From Clavelina lepadiformis (lineage: Eukaryota; Chordata; Ascidiacea; Aplousobranchia; Clavelinidae): a stretch of 64,000 nt of DNA. The notes beneath the pieces were generated by a model that searched no databases, had not been told where the DNA came from, and worked only from the letters and a program-made list of their open reading frames with translations. This document shows, one piece after another, positions 10,063 to 22,131 of this stretch. The position numbers and the translations under genes were made by a program. The stretch spans positions 15,626,501 to 15,690,500 of the forward strand of contig NC_135247.1 in assembly GCF_947623445.1 (NCBI RefSeq), given 5' to 3'. Numbering within the stretch: position 1 is the stretch's first letter; each line of letters opens with the position of its first letter.

Positions 10063-13000
10063 ATGGTTTCTTCGAAAAGCAAGAAGTTGATTGCATTAGA
10101 GTTATTACAGTGGGGAGCCTTTGCGACAGCTTTACTAGTTACAGCTGAAAAGTTAGCAGTTGCAACCCAGCAATCGGGGACTGGATCTTACTGGTTGATT
10201 GTGTCCGTCTCGATTGGTTATGTGGCAGTTATAACATTGTTATGCTGGATACCGGTCAAGCTGTACTTTCAGTGGATGCGAACAGCATCATTTCACAATG
10301 GGGAGTGGTAAGTCAAAACAATACGATACGTTAATTCTTAAAAAAAATGAAAAACTAATAAAGGAAAGTTTAAAATAGAAAGAATAACTCTGTAAACTCA
10401 CAGGTGCCCTTCCAAGTTTCTGTACGTTTTGGTCGGCGCTTTACCCTGCACAATAATGATCATGGTTGGAGCAGCCACCGAGTCAGACGCATTTCAGGAT
10501 GTTTGCGCAGAACTGATGATTATAATGCTGGCTGTTGTCGGCAAGTAACCCCACGAGAGTTTTAATAGTTTAATGTTATTTAGCCCATCTATTCAAATTT
10601 ACTGTAAGAGTTATAGTTTACCAGAGTAACGATAGTAGGACAAAATTGCAAATAAGTCGTACATACCAGTAAACGGATAAAGCACTGAAAATTAGTAAGT
10701 ATGAAATATTGCAAACAAGTTATATTCGTTATATCTGCGAGTGTTACTTAAGGTCTAACTTGATAAATCTTCTACCAATGTTATACGTAACTCTTTGTTG
10801 CGGTTTTAGATTGGACAGAAAAACTGAAGCATTACAAATTAAGTGAAAAAGCAGATGAAAACGAGGACGAAACATCCACTGCAGGTAAACACAAGTAACT
10901 CCTTTTCTTCTGTATGATGCCCAACACGTGACACACAAGGTTTTGTTAATTTTGCAACTTTTTGACAACGTTTAATAATTGTTTTTTTGTTTTATATTTT
11001 TAGTTTATGAAAAATAATGTAAAATTAAGAAGTTGGTAAATCTAAAACGTTTTTAAAAAGATAACAAAATGAGTATAAAAATAAGTAATAGAAAAGGCAA
11101 ATTAATAAAATTTTTCAATAAAGTTGCAAAATTAACAAAAAGCTTGTGTGTTATGTGTCGGCGGCCACCATACTTTTGTATGTTTATATGTCTTGTACCT
11201 TGTCGTGCATGACAAAGAGTCATATGATGCCATAAACGTCTATCATGTTTTGCAAAAGATAATATCTAGCGACTGTATGTATGTAGCCAAAATGTATCAT
11301 GTGAGAATGTTCGTATATCCTGTCCCAACATAAGACGTTTACTAGCGTGGAACAATGCGTTTAATAATCGAAATCGTCTGCAGAATACAATTTGGATTTT
11401 CATTCCAATCCTGGTTACACAAGACAACAGTCGATTTCTTCGTCATCAAATCATAGAGCACAGCAAGATGTCATCTTTAATGATCCGAGGTAAGTCTGAT
11501 ATAGGATGTTTATGGAGCTGTTTTTGTTACTTTGCAAGGTACAATGTTGATGAAGACAAATTCTAAGATTTTCAAATAACCAATTTTTCCAATAAGCTTT
11601 TTAATTCCCAAAAAGAAATATGTTGTAATAGAAATTTTCTTCTACGAATCTGACTATATATATTATATAGAAACGAGTTGGCTCAACAATGAGTAGCTAT
11701 TAAACTCTCATTACAAATAAAATGTTGTTTACCAAAGCAGAAACTAAAGCATAGCTACAGGGAAACAAAATCTAATTCTCTTTTCATTTAAATGCGTATC
11801 TTTGCAGACCCGTCAACATGGCTGAGATTCTTCTGAACGCGTATGACATTCGGCTCGTGCTGGTCTTGATAAACAGCACTGAAGGAATACTGAGCTGGAG
11901 TTACGCTATATACGCTATATCATTCTTTGGTATGGTGCCTTTGATTTTTAAGGAAAAGTTCTTTTATAGGTGAGATAGATTTTTAAGCCTTTTTGATTTC
12001 TGTTAATTAGCATAAGAAGTCTATATGCATGTCGTATATCCCGAATCGAGCTCGACTCCTAATATTACCTAAAGCAAATTTTGCCCAGTTTTTAAGAATA
12101 CGAATCATGCATGTAGATTCTGGCAGAAGGATTTATTTTGCAAAAACTAAACAAAAGAAAACTGTTCACATTTTCAGTTGTTTGTTTGAACGCAAAACCT
12201 TACAGCAAGGTTTCTCAGCCGCACGCTACGAACAGATACTACAGATACTACTATGATACTACAACCGCACTACTGAGCTATAGCCAGGGTTGCCGTCGGT
12301 CTGGACTCAATAATAAGGTCGACTAGGAAACGAAAGAAAAATACTACCTTAAGCAGTGCACAACAGGAGAAGGCAATCAATGTACTGTACCTAAAAGTAG
12401 TATGCTGGAGGTGTCGAAATGTTCAAAATAGGAACCTCTACCCTAAAAATAAGACAAAAATAAAGATGCAAGTGACAATAAGCACGTTTCTTAGAAATAA
12501 GGACAAAAATATTTTCTAAGACGCAGACCTTCAAAATAAGCACAAATCTTAGAAATAAGTACGGAATGGTAACCCTGGCTATAGTGTAGTAGTAGGGGAA
12601 AACGAGGCAAGGCGGGACACAAGTTTGTCAGGTTTTTGTGCTTGTACTTTCTATGCAAAATTAGCGGAGCAAAGGCTACTGCATACGCAATAGTGAAATA
12701 AAAAGTGTTTTGCAATAAACGATCTACATTTTTTATTGATGAGCAGGGGGCCACGGATTTTGAGGATCACTGTAAGAGGGCCACGAACCATGAAAGGTCG
12801 AGAACCACCGCCTTATGGAATAAGTTATACGAGAATTTGTTTAGTTTGGTATATAAGCCGAAAACAAAGCGACTCCCATCATTTACTAAGTGACCAGTTT
12901 AGTAGGATTTCTCACTCGTCAATCATTGTTAATAACATTGATAGCTTACATTAGCAGATTTGAATTCGGTTTACATTTGTAAGATCTAATTATTGGTATA

Positions 13001-14345
13001 GGCCTATTAGTGTTCACACGAGCTTGAAACTATATTCTGTTTGGATCATAATTAAACAAGGCTTTAAACATTGAGCATGTTTATGCATATGCTCGAAGAC
13101 TCTTGTTTCAATAATGTGGCGAGAGTCTTCACAGGTTTTGATTTTGCTGTCATCAGATTTTGTTCTTTTACTGTTGCAGACAAGTTACAACGATTGTTTT
13201 TCTCGACTTGCCATTTTACGGACTGAGGCTCGCGGTATATTGCAAGTTTGGAAACGCTTATTACAACAACGCCCTCTTTTTTCTAAAAAATATCTTTGTC
13301 ATATTTTCTTTTCTTTATTTTAACGTTGCAAGAAAATTCCTTTTCCCGGTCACAACAAGCAGGCCCGTTCTGGTGAACACGATTGATGACGTGGTAGCAA
13401 ATGGTAGTTATCATGAGCCAGTAGCCAGCAATAAATTCCAATACGACCCCAACCAGCAAACCTACTCCCAGAACTATGAAGACGACGATTACAATCAAAA
13501 CCGTTACGACTACGACCAGGACGAACACACCGACGCACACGAAGACGAAACACCTGTTCACGACCAGCAGGGTGCGTTCCACTACGGGGCAGTAAGACAA
13601 AGTAGACGCGCGCCGCGTGAATCCATTCTCAAGCATAATGTTTACAAATCTCCAAACGAAGAACAAGTAAGTAGAGAGAAGATATTCGTAGTGATGATGT
13701 TTGTGTCTTGCGTCGTAAGAGAAATCATGTGAAGGAGACAAAACAATATCAGTAATTTCAATCGACGTATAAAATACACTACAAATTCATATATCGACTT
13801 GACCGGTGAAGCATTGTTTAAATGTTTATTGTCGCATTTTGTCTCGGAAACTGCACAGTTTTAGTGGAGTAATACTTTCTATTTATTTAGTACGATGAAC
13901 AATACACGCATGACTACGCTTCGTCATCACGTGAAAACAAAAACCAGCCGACGTTTGACAGATCATCATCTCGTCGCCTTGCGCCAAGCCTGCCTCCTAA
14001 GTTAGCACCCATCAAGCTTTAAGCTATATAGTGGGAACAACTGGCATACCCACGTCTGTAACTAATTGCTCATTTTATCTTCTGTGTGTTAGCATGCCAA
14101 TGCAACAAGGATCATATCACGATGACGACGACCATTCTTTTCCGGACCCACCGGAAGATTTTCCAGATCCGCCGGAGCATATCGCCGCTCCTCCGTCCGC
14201 AGCTGAATACCGGGTTGGTCCGCACAGAGTGAGCGTTCGAAATAAGTTTACTCCTACCATCGCTTCCCAAATTTCCCGGGAGGCGCTCGGGAAATCTTCC
14301 TTGGATGAGGAGGATAGTCAAAGTTCTTTTGATGAACAATTGTGA
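10063..14345 (+). CDS. TMEM236: TMEM236-family multipass membrane protein
   Basis: Eight exons (10063-10307, 10404-10540, 10810-10884, 11384-11489, 11808-11969, 13180-13666, 13891-14000, 14093-14345) keep phase throughout and give 524 residues. Assignment rests on recalled similarity to vertebrate TMEM236: an N-terminal SSKSKKLIALELLQ block, YWLIVSVSIGYVAVITLL near residue 43, VVDWTEKLKHY near 126, and the LDLPFYGLRL plus LKNIFVIFSFLYFN block near 250-285. About seven hydrophobic segments are visible. Function of the family is poorly known. The long tail after residue 290 is rich in Asp, Asn, Gln, Tyr and His, and looks disordered. Intron 2 has a GC donor (G|GCAAGT). If exon 7 is not spliced, translation ends at a TAA at 14020-14022 (447 residues). 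An AG acceptor sits 5 bp before the ATG. Confidence 0.85.
12204..12810. mobile_element. Old hAT-like element interrupted by a second hAT element
   Basis: The left end CAAGGTTTCTCAGCCGC and the right end CGAGAACCACCG form imperfect inverted repeats of the CAGTGGTTCTCAACC type. Flanking 8-mers CCTTACAG (12196-12203) and CCTTATGG (12811-12818) match at six positions, as expected for an old 8-bp duplication. It lies in intron 5 of TMEM236 and contains the younger element at 12285-12577. Confidence 0.55.
12285..12577. mobile_element. Non-autonomous hAT element nested in an older one
   Basis: A 293-bp element with 10-bp terminal inverted repeats (CAGGGTTGCC left; GGTAACCCTG right, one mismatch). 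The flanks GCTATAGC (12277-12284) and GCTATAGT (12578-12585) are a 7-of-8 target-site duplication. No transposase frame is present. The interior includes repeated TAAGNACAAAAATA-like segments. Confidence 0.75.
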
Positions 14346-16116
14346 AGATCCTTGAAGAGAACACTTGTCTGAAATGATTGTATTTAGGCAAATTTTACCC
14401 TGTAACCACTAACAGAACTCACAAATTCAAATGTGTAGTGTTTGTTCATTAGGAAGGCCATGAAATTTACTTTGGGTATGGAAAATGCTCGTAATACTTG
14501 GTATATGTAAAATCTGTAACAGGCCGGGCGTGAAAAAGATTACTTGTTTAAAGGTTTGTATGCACTCTCCTTTGGAATTAGCAAAAATTGTTCGATATAT
14601 AGGTAAACAATGGTTTTTATGACATGTTCCCATGACGTTAAACGCCTTAGATCCTTTAGATTTCCCTTAGATTTTACTAGCATTGTGTGTAGAATGTAGA
14701 ACATATGAATATGACGGTAATGTTATATTATTGTATACAATATCATGTTTGCAACTATATCATCTCATGAGAATTGTGACCAATATCCAACTATTCTCGG
14801 CTTTACGCGGTATCATCACCTGGAATCATTATGGGAACTTCTTTTTAGAATGTTTTATTCATGACTATAATTCCTATACAATTATTCCACATCAATATTA
14901 ATGCGATGTTTGTTGCATATCATGATATCAAATTGTAAAATATGATATCCCGCGGTGTGAAGCACGCCTATATTTTCACTCAGACCGTGATGCCGATAGG
15001 CAAACAATTTTTTCGATCAAAATAGATTTGATTAATCATTATCTAAATTCTAGAACATCATCGCCATGCGTGATATTTATTTTTGTTGAAAGCTCATACG
15101 ATTGTGTTTTGACTTACAAGAGATCATCTATATTCTACCCTACAACCCTGGGAAAAGTTATGTAGATACTGAGAACATATACGGTGGTAAATGGAAGTTT
15201 AGAAACAAAATGGTTTTGTCGTATTACTTTACAAAAAAATTCAACATTTTCTACATACTGTAGCTTGAGAGTCTGCTTCTTTATTGGGAGAAAGGAAGTT
15301 TCGTGTCTCGTACATACTGATGGTGTATATCTTTCTTCGTCTTCTGTTGTCAATTATTGATTAACTAAAATCAAGATACGACCAACACAAGCCCGCGATA
15401 ACGCGTTGTAATACGTTAGAGAACTTATGAGTGCGGAATATAATAGTCTATAATTTTCATACTTCAAAGGGCACCTGCTTCTCATGTGGAGTTTGTATCT
15501 AAGAACAATACACAAATGGCAACAATGTCAAAAAATGTGACTAAGAAGATTTAAAGTGTTGCAAAATACCGAAGTATACTATACCTGCTTAAATAAATTA
15601 TGTATGGACTATTTGTAGCCTACTAGTTATGTTTTCATGTAAAAGATACAAAATGGCTATATCTGATATCGTAGAGTTACAGACAGTTTTGTGGAACAGG
15701 TGTGCGATGTCAAAAACTTTTCAAGGTTGCCATGTTCCAAAGTAAGGTGCTGTGTAGATTTGCCAAGCTGACGTTTGTTCAGGTTATTTAAAGGAGCGAA
15801 AGATTTAAAGTTAAGTGATAAAAGTACTTCAACTATTACTTCAACATATATAGGCTTCGAATACGTCTTCTCTATAGCCATCACGTTAATATTTTGCAGG
15901 GACTTTTAAAAGGTTGCTAAGCTGGCCATTTTTCCTATTTAATTACACAGAATGCTGTTGCTTGAAGCCTATTTACAGCCTACTGTGCTGTAGCCTATAT
16001 GCCCTATTACACATTAATATCACAAATGTTGAAACATAAACGTTATTATTTCAGAATAGGCAAAAATAAGGGTTTTATTGCGTGTTTCACAAGTTGCAGC
16101 AGTTTTGGTTTAAAAA
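14346..16116. other. Intergenic region, nothing recognised
   Basis: AT-rich spacer between TMEM236 and the DNase gene. The first few hundred bases are presumably the TMEM236 3' UTR. Short open frames here have no family features. Confidence 0.4.
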
Positions 16117-19100
16117 ATGCGTTGTGTAATCCTCTTAAGCATAGTTTTATTTTTGGTTGGATTGGTTTCAAGCGAGGGCGCTGGAGAGTCATTATTGGTC
16201 GGTGCTTTCAATGTTCAGATATTTGGAAAAAGCAAGATCAAAAAAGATGACGTCATCGGTGTTCTGACCAAGGTGACATCAAGTTGTTGTATTTTAACTT
16301 GACTTTGAGTTGCTTAAAGATTTTATTTAAAGTTTGTAATTTCTTGCCATACATTTATCAGAATTGACAACAAAGTTGATGGCTGCAATGTAAGGAACTG
16401 TCATGACTATATTCGTTCACGTTAAAAATGTCTATTTATTTTGTTTGTTTAGTTAAGCAACAAACCCAGTGCTAAAGTTAAAAAATGATTTTTTAATTTT
16501 TGTTGCTTTCTTTTGTTCTCGAAGGTTCTTTCAAGGTACGATCTGGTGCTCGTACAAGAAATACGGGATTCAAGTGAAACCTCGTTTCCCGAATTGGTAA
16601 ACCAGTTAAATTCTGAATATGACGATCTGTATGAATACGAGATTAGCGGGAGAGTCGGTAGGACGTCTTCAAAAGAGCAATATGGGTTTATTTACAGGTT
16701 CGTCGATAGACAGAGACGCCATTATTTTTATATGGGTTGTTTGCAAATCGATAAAACTCGCAGGTAGTAATTCTTATCTAGCATATGGTTAATTAGCTTT
16801 TACGTATATTGACTCTATGGCCCAACAGAAATTTCAGTATTTCTGACAGGAGTAGGCTTTTAAAAAAGCGAAATGATGAGAAATTACTTGGTAGAGCGCT
16901 TATTTTGCTTATGTAGAATCATTTTTGCCTCCCTGGACTCATTAATACAAGACACAATAGCACATCTGTATTTTTAACACCTTGTAAACGGCAACTATTC
17001 AAAAAAGCACTTACCTGTCCAGTGTATGGATTCGCTACAACTTTTTTAAAATCGTTGTTTAAAAATCTCATATTTTTGTACAAATGTATGTGGTAAAATA
17101 AAAAAGCAGGCCATAGGATGACACCATAAAGTTAACTTTTATTTTTAATTTCCCAATACAAGCTGCATTTGTTTTAAAGTTATAGTTGCTAACCTATTTC
17201 ATCGCGTCCCATCTGGAACTTATTCACAGTTTTCGAGGACCACCAACAAAACTTGTTTTAAACTACATGATCGTAACTTTTATAAACCTATAATTGCCAC
17301 GTATTATGTAGTCTACAATATATTAGATGCTCTTGCAAATTATTGCGTCATAATACGCAGAATCAGCGTGTTTGTTGTTGTTCAAAGAATTATTAGTAGA
17401 TGTAAACGAGAGGTTATAAAACATTTGCACATTTCTGATTGAGGAAAAGTTTTTCAAGCTTGAAATTTGTCTCCATTTTTTCTGCACCAACTGTTTTTGC
17501 CAAACTTGCACGAGTAGTAGTAAGCCTACCGCCAAAACTTTTTTAGCACTTTTTGGACTTCTATACGTAAACCTATAGCTCACCGTCAGTGGTACACGTG
17601 CCACAGGTCGGAAACCACTGTAGTTTATAGTTTCAAAACAAAGCGCTCTTTTTGGAACAGTTTGAAGCACATGAAACAGTACAGCATACATTAGACTTTA
17701 ATAATTAGAGTGATGAAAAGATTTCACTAATGTTTTTCAAGGAAAGACAAGTTGGAAGTCAAAAGCATGTACCAAGTTGCCGACGAACTTGACCTTTTCG
17801 AACGGGAACCATTTATTGTTAGGTTTGGTCGGATTGATAACGCGGGTATGTACATACTTTCTCTATACGAATGAATAAAACTATCAGTTACAGATAAGGT
17901 ACATATGTTTCTAATTCCGCTCTCTCTAAGGCTAAGAGAGTCTAAATTAGTCTAAGCCAGGGGTGGGCAACATACGGCCCGCGGGCCGGACCCGGCCCGC
18001 GACGGGATTTTGAGCGGCCCGCAGACAGTTCAGCAGTTCAGTTTAGCAGTTCAGTTTTGACTTCAGCAGCTATTGAAGTACATTATTTGTTAATAAATTC
18101 ATTAAATACTGTTTTTGGTCTCTATGCTTAAAACTTAAAGTTTACATTAAATACGATTTATTCCTTGCATAGGTGGATAAATACACGATTAATGTATCGA
18201 TTCAGGAATCCGGCCCGCCAAGTAGTTTATTTTCTCATATCAGGCCCGCCGACCAAAAAAGTTGCCCGCCCCTGGTCTAAGCCCTTGCAAAGTATGTAAG
18301 GCGGGTCGCATGGGTTTATTTATATTCAATGTTTTTCTTCAGGTTTGCTTTCGGAGTTTACCTTCATTGCATTGCATGCTAAACCAGACGATGCAATCGC
18401 TGAAATGAATAATTTGGTTGAGGTTTATGACGAAGCCAGACGCCATTATGGTCCGGTAAGTTGTTTAACAGGCTTCCTCAACTTTTAATTGGAGGCTCGA
18501 TTGGACTTTTTTCACGTTTTAAAATTAGCGCATCGTTTTTTGTCTACTAGCTAAATGAAAAAAATGTCTACAATGTATTTATTGTATTAAAGAAATGCAT
18601 AATCGACTTGAAGTGTTTTCAATAAAAAAGTTAATGTTTGATATACTGTATTTATAGGATGCTATAATCGCCGGTGACCTAAACGCCGACTGTAGTTACG
18701 TGTGCGAGTCTTGCTGGAATGAAGTCCAACTTCGAAAAGATCCGCGATTTCGCTGGATTATTTCCGATGATGCCGACACATCGGTAAGCAGAAACAGCTG
18801 CGCCTATGACAGGTAAGATTATGGAAATATCGCCTTTGTTTTATGTTATTTGATGGATTAGCTCGGATGAAAACATAACTTTGAACATATACGCCTCTTA
18901 CAAACAATGTTTCATTTTTTTCAATTAAAACTAAAGTACAAGTTGTCTTATGGACTTTGTCGTTATACACATAGAATAACTATTCTCCACCATGAGATGT
19001 AAAATACTTTCTATAGGATAATCTTAGCTGGTGAAGAGCTTCAGAAAAACGGGTACTGTAGCAATGTATTCCGTTACGGTGAAGAATATAAATTGGAAGA

Positions 19101-19481
19101 AGAGTTGGTAAGAGAAATTTACGAAAAACATTACAATCTTGAAACAAATTTACATTTATTAGTTTGAAATAACATATGTGCTTGAAGACGAAAGGTTGGT
19201 TGATGGGTTTGTACTGTTTTGGGTTAAACAAACTCATGTATCATTTATTGCTGCGTTGCTTTCAATCAGTAAGAAAATATGTAAAATTTGCAATAAAATA
19301 GCAATGGCGCCGGAATTATTACTGGCAATAAACTTTCATTTCTTTGACAACCTATAAAAGATGGATTCCAAAATAAACGTTCTTGAGAAACATTGCATTG
19401 AAAATTGAATTATTTATCGTGCTGTGCAAATAGGTGGCAGATGTCAGCGACCATTTTCCGGTTGAATTTACAATAAACTGA
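16117..19481 (+). CDS. DNASE1: Secreted deoxyribonuclease I
   Basis: A Mg/Ca-dependent endonuclease that cuts DNA outside the cell. Seven exons (16117-16272, 16525-16697, 17742-17845, 18343-18455, 18658-18812, 19017-19107, 19434-19481) give 279 residues, matching the family length. Residues 1-20 form a signal peptide ending LVSSEG. The catalytic set appears complete: E64 (VQEIRDS), E103 (KEQYGF), H156 (LHAKPD), D189 and N191 (GDLNAD), D233 (CAYDRI), and D270-H271 (SDHFPV). Compared with the mammalian enzyme, the small Cys-x2-Cys loop before the NREPAIVRF block is absent, the equivalent here being LFEREPFIVRF. Cysteines near 194-201 and 230 remain. It could be a DNASE1L paralogue instead; the class is certain, the orthology is not. 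Intron 3 holds a hAT element. Confidence 0.94.
17958..18274. mobile_element. Non-autonomous hAT element with perfect 8-bp TSD
   Basis: A 317-bp element with ends CAGGGGTGGGCAAC and GTTGCCCGCCCCTG, flanked on both sides by GTCTAAGC (17950-17957 and 18275-18282). Both sub-terminal regions are rich in GGCCCGC. It lies in intron 3 of the DNase gene and encodes nothing. Confidence 0.95.
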
Positions 19482-22131
19482 CTCTAAACTGAAGCTGGGA
19501 AGTGCTGGGAAGAGTTAAACAACGTCTCGACAACATCCTTTCTGGTCGAGCCAAACAGGATGCACAAAAATATATTAGATTTTTCATTGTTTGTCAAATC
19601 GCTATTGTCATTGTTCACAATCTGGCAAAAAATCTGTGGGTGTTTCATTTATTGTCATGACGTCGTGTTATAAGGTCAGAAAATTTCTACACCATCGCGA
19701 TGTCGCAAGTATCATCAATTTACGACTTTCTGTCACTCAAATGAACGTAGTCTTATCTTGTCTCATCTTCTAGTCAATACGGACTGTTGTGATAAATAGG
19801 AACCAAAATCTTTGTATATGTTGCACTTAGCAAAATTGTGTTTTCCTGTTATTTTTGACAATCTATTATAATTGTTATTTGATTTTATAAATACATGTAC
19901 AACAATATATTCGTCACTACATTTAAAAAAGTTTATACAGGACCAACATATTTGTTTGCAAATACTTGTTTTACTTGCTGTTATGGTATTCTTGCAAAAG
20001 TAATTTATTGCAATAAAACAAATGCTGTGAACTGCAAAAAATGCAAAAAGCCACTAAAAGAAGTTGATTGTGTAATCATGTTGGAGACAAACCAAGTTCT
20101 CTCAGTAATAAAAAAATAACTAATTCATCGATAGGCACAGGCACCTAGTTGTTCAAAGGAAGAAAAACTTAATGAAAAAGTTGATATAGATATTTTGAGT
20201 TATGTTGAAGTTAGAGTTAGGTTACGTTTAGGTTACTAAGTGACAACATGAAGTTATATAAGTGAACAAGGAGGTGTAATAAATAACATTAAATATAATT
20301 TTAATTTTGGCGAATTAGTCGTGACAACAAATCGTGAAATTACATCAAGAGCTCCGATGTTATTAAGTCGTTAAGTCATTTTTTTTTATTAACAAAGTTA
20401 TAAAAAGGTCGTTTAACAAACAAATATCGCATTTTGATATCACTCTCCGTTTCGAATAATTAAAATCGCTTCCTTTACATTTATAACCGCTTTTAAGATA
20501 AATGATTGATACAGTGTGATATTTCTTCTTAATAATTATACAGATTTAAATGGAAATCGATGAAGCTTTTAACCCTCCTGAGATAAAATAAATAGCGCAT
20601 AATTATGATCGTATGATTTTTTGTTTTGGAGACGACAAATAGGAAAATATTATGATCAATAAATTTACGTAAGATGCAGACAAAGGTGCATTAAAAGTGT
20701 TGCTACAGCATCATACTAAAAATCTTTTTCCCTAAGTAAGCTCTGTTTGGATAAGAAACTCTTTGAGATCCATTGCAATTACTTTCTATGGTAATTTTAA
20801 TTATAGGAGGTCAGATTTACGACGGATGTGTGAATTTAACGCAGATACGACTGGACAAAATGGTTTCAACACATTAAGTATTGATTTGGTGCAACAAAGA
20901 AAAATCTATCTCTATGAAGACTGCATAAGAAATGTCCCAAAATGTTCATTTTATGTCCAATTGGTTGGTTATTAATTTTTTTAATTTTCCCGTAAATTAC
21001 TATTGCAATATTTGGATGATACGACTATATGCAAATTATGAACTCTCTGTAAAAAATTTGCTTTCATGTTAAGAACAAAAAATTATTACAGCTATCAAGC
21101 TTCTGGCTATCTTTCAAAGGGAAACATTTTGAATAATTGTTTTGTAACAATGCCCTGTTTATTTTGATTGTTTTCGCTGATATCAAGTGAATTTAATGTC
21201 ATTTTTATGTTTTATCATCTATTACTTCAATAATATTTCAATTGCAAATGTATGTCAAAAATTTCAAAATATCGCCAACGCCGACTGTTGTTGGAAACAT
21301 TTCAGCAAAACTGTGCAATGGAATTGTTGTTAAAATTAAAATTTATTGCGCCGCTGAGGGAGCGAGTGACGTTTATCAATGGGACAAGAGCAAACTGAGA
21401 ACCTTCTAATGGGCTGACAAAAAGTGCAAGTACTTCCATAAAAAAGGTGTCAAATAATGAGCGGAACAGCAGTAAGAAATGACGGAGCATGTTTAATTCT
21501 TAAAAAGTCAGACTAGCAAATGGGCATAAAAAAGCATTAAAATAAATGGATGGGTGAAAGAAAAGCTATTAGATATTCGTATATATAGTTTTCTTTAAAT
21601 AACTTTTTATCTAACAGCACATCCCGTTGCTCTTATTTATGCGCAAGTTTATGTAACATTTGTGTGTTAACGAATAAAACTAATTTTAAATGATGATACA
21701 ATATAATCGTATACCATATGGGCTTAAAACCAGAACGATCCATAATATAATCGAAATTAATAGAAGGGTTCATTTTTTTCTTCTGAGTCGTTAAAAAGCA
21801 GATCCTGATAAAAGCAGCCAATGGAATATGTTGTCAGCAGTTATATCTCTCTCTTGTGAAGAAACCTGATGTTTTTGGAAAAGTATCAAATTTAACTATA
21901 AGCAGAAATAAGAATAGCAGAGAGAGTGCAAGATTGTTTTCTGTGCATTGCGTGCTTTACATTTATAAAATTTTGCTGTTGTTTAAGTAAAAACTAAAAT
22001 GCAAGGTTTATTTTCCAACTTAAAATTAGACGTAAATTTTAAAGGTTTGCTTTACTTTACCTTTGTATTGACATTTATAGCAAACGTTTTAACTACAATC
22101 GTATCTTGGATAAGTTGTTTGATACAGCAAT
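19482..22131. other. Intergenic region, nothing recognised
   Basis: Very AT-rich sequence between the DNase and the peptide gene. The open frames at 19895-20119 and 20763-20975 look like chance frames and have no domain or splice support. Confidence 0.4.

Noticed and set aside
13283-13741. 152-codon minus-strand open frame with repetitive valines
   Set aside because: It is antisense to TMEM236 exon 6, whose own frame carries the family blocks; the valine runs are the shadow of Asp/Asn/Tyr-rich codons.
19895-20119. Cys/Lys-rich 74-codon frame resembling a small zinc-binding protein
   Set aside because: The cysteines do not follow a known spacing and the region is extremely AT-rich, where such frames arise by chance.
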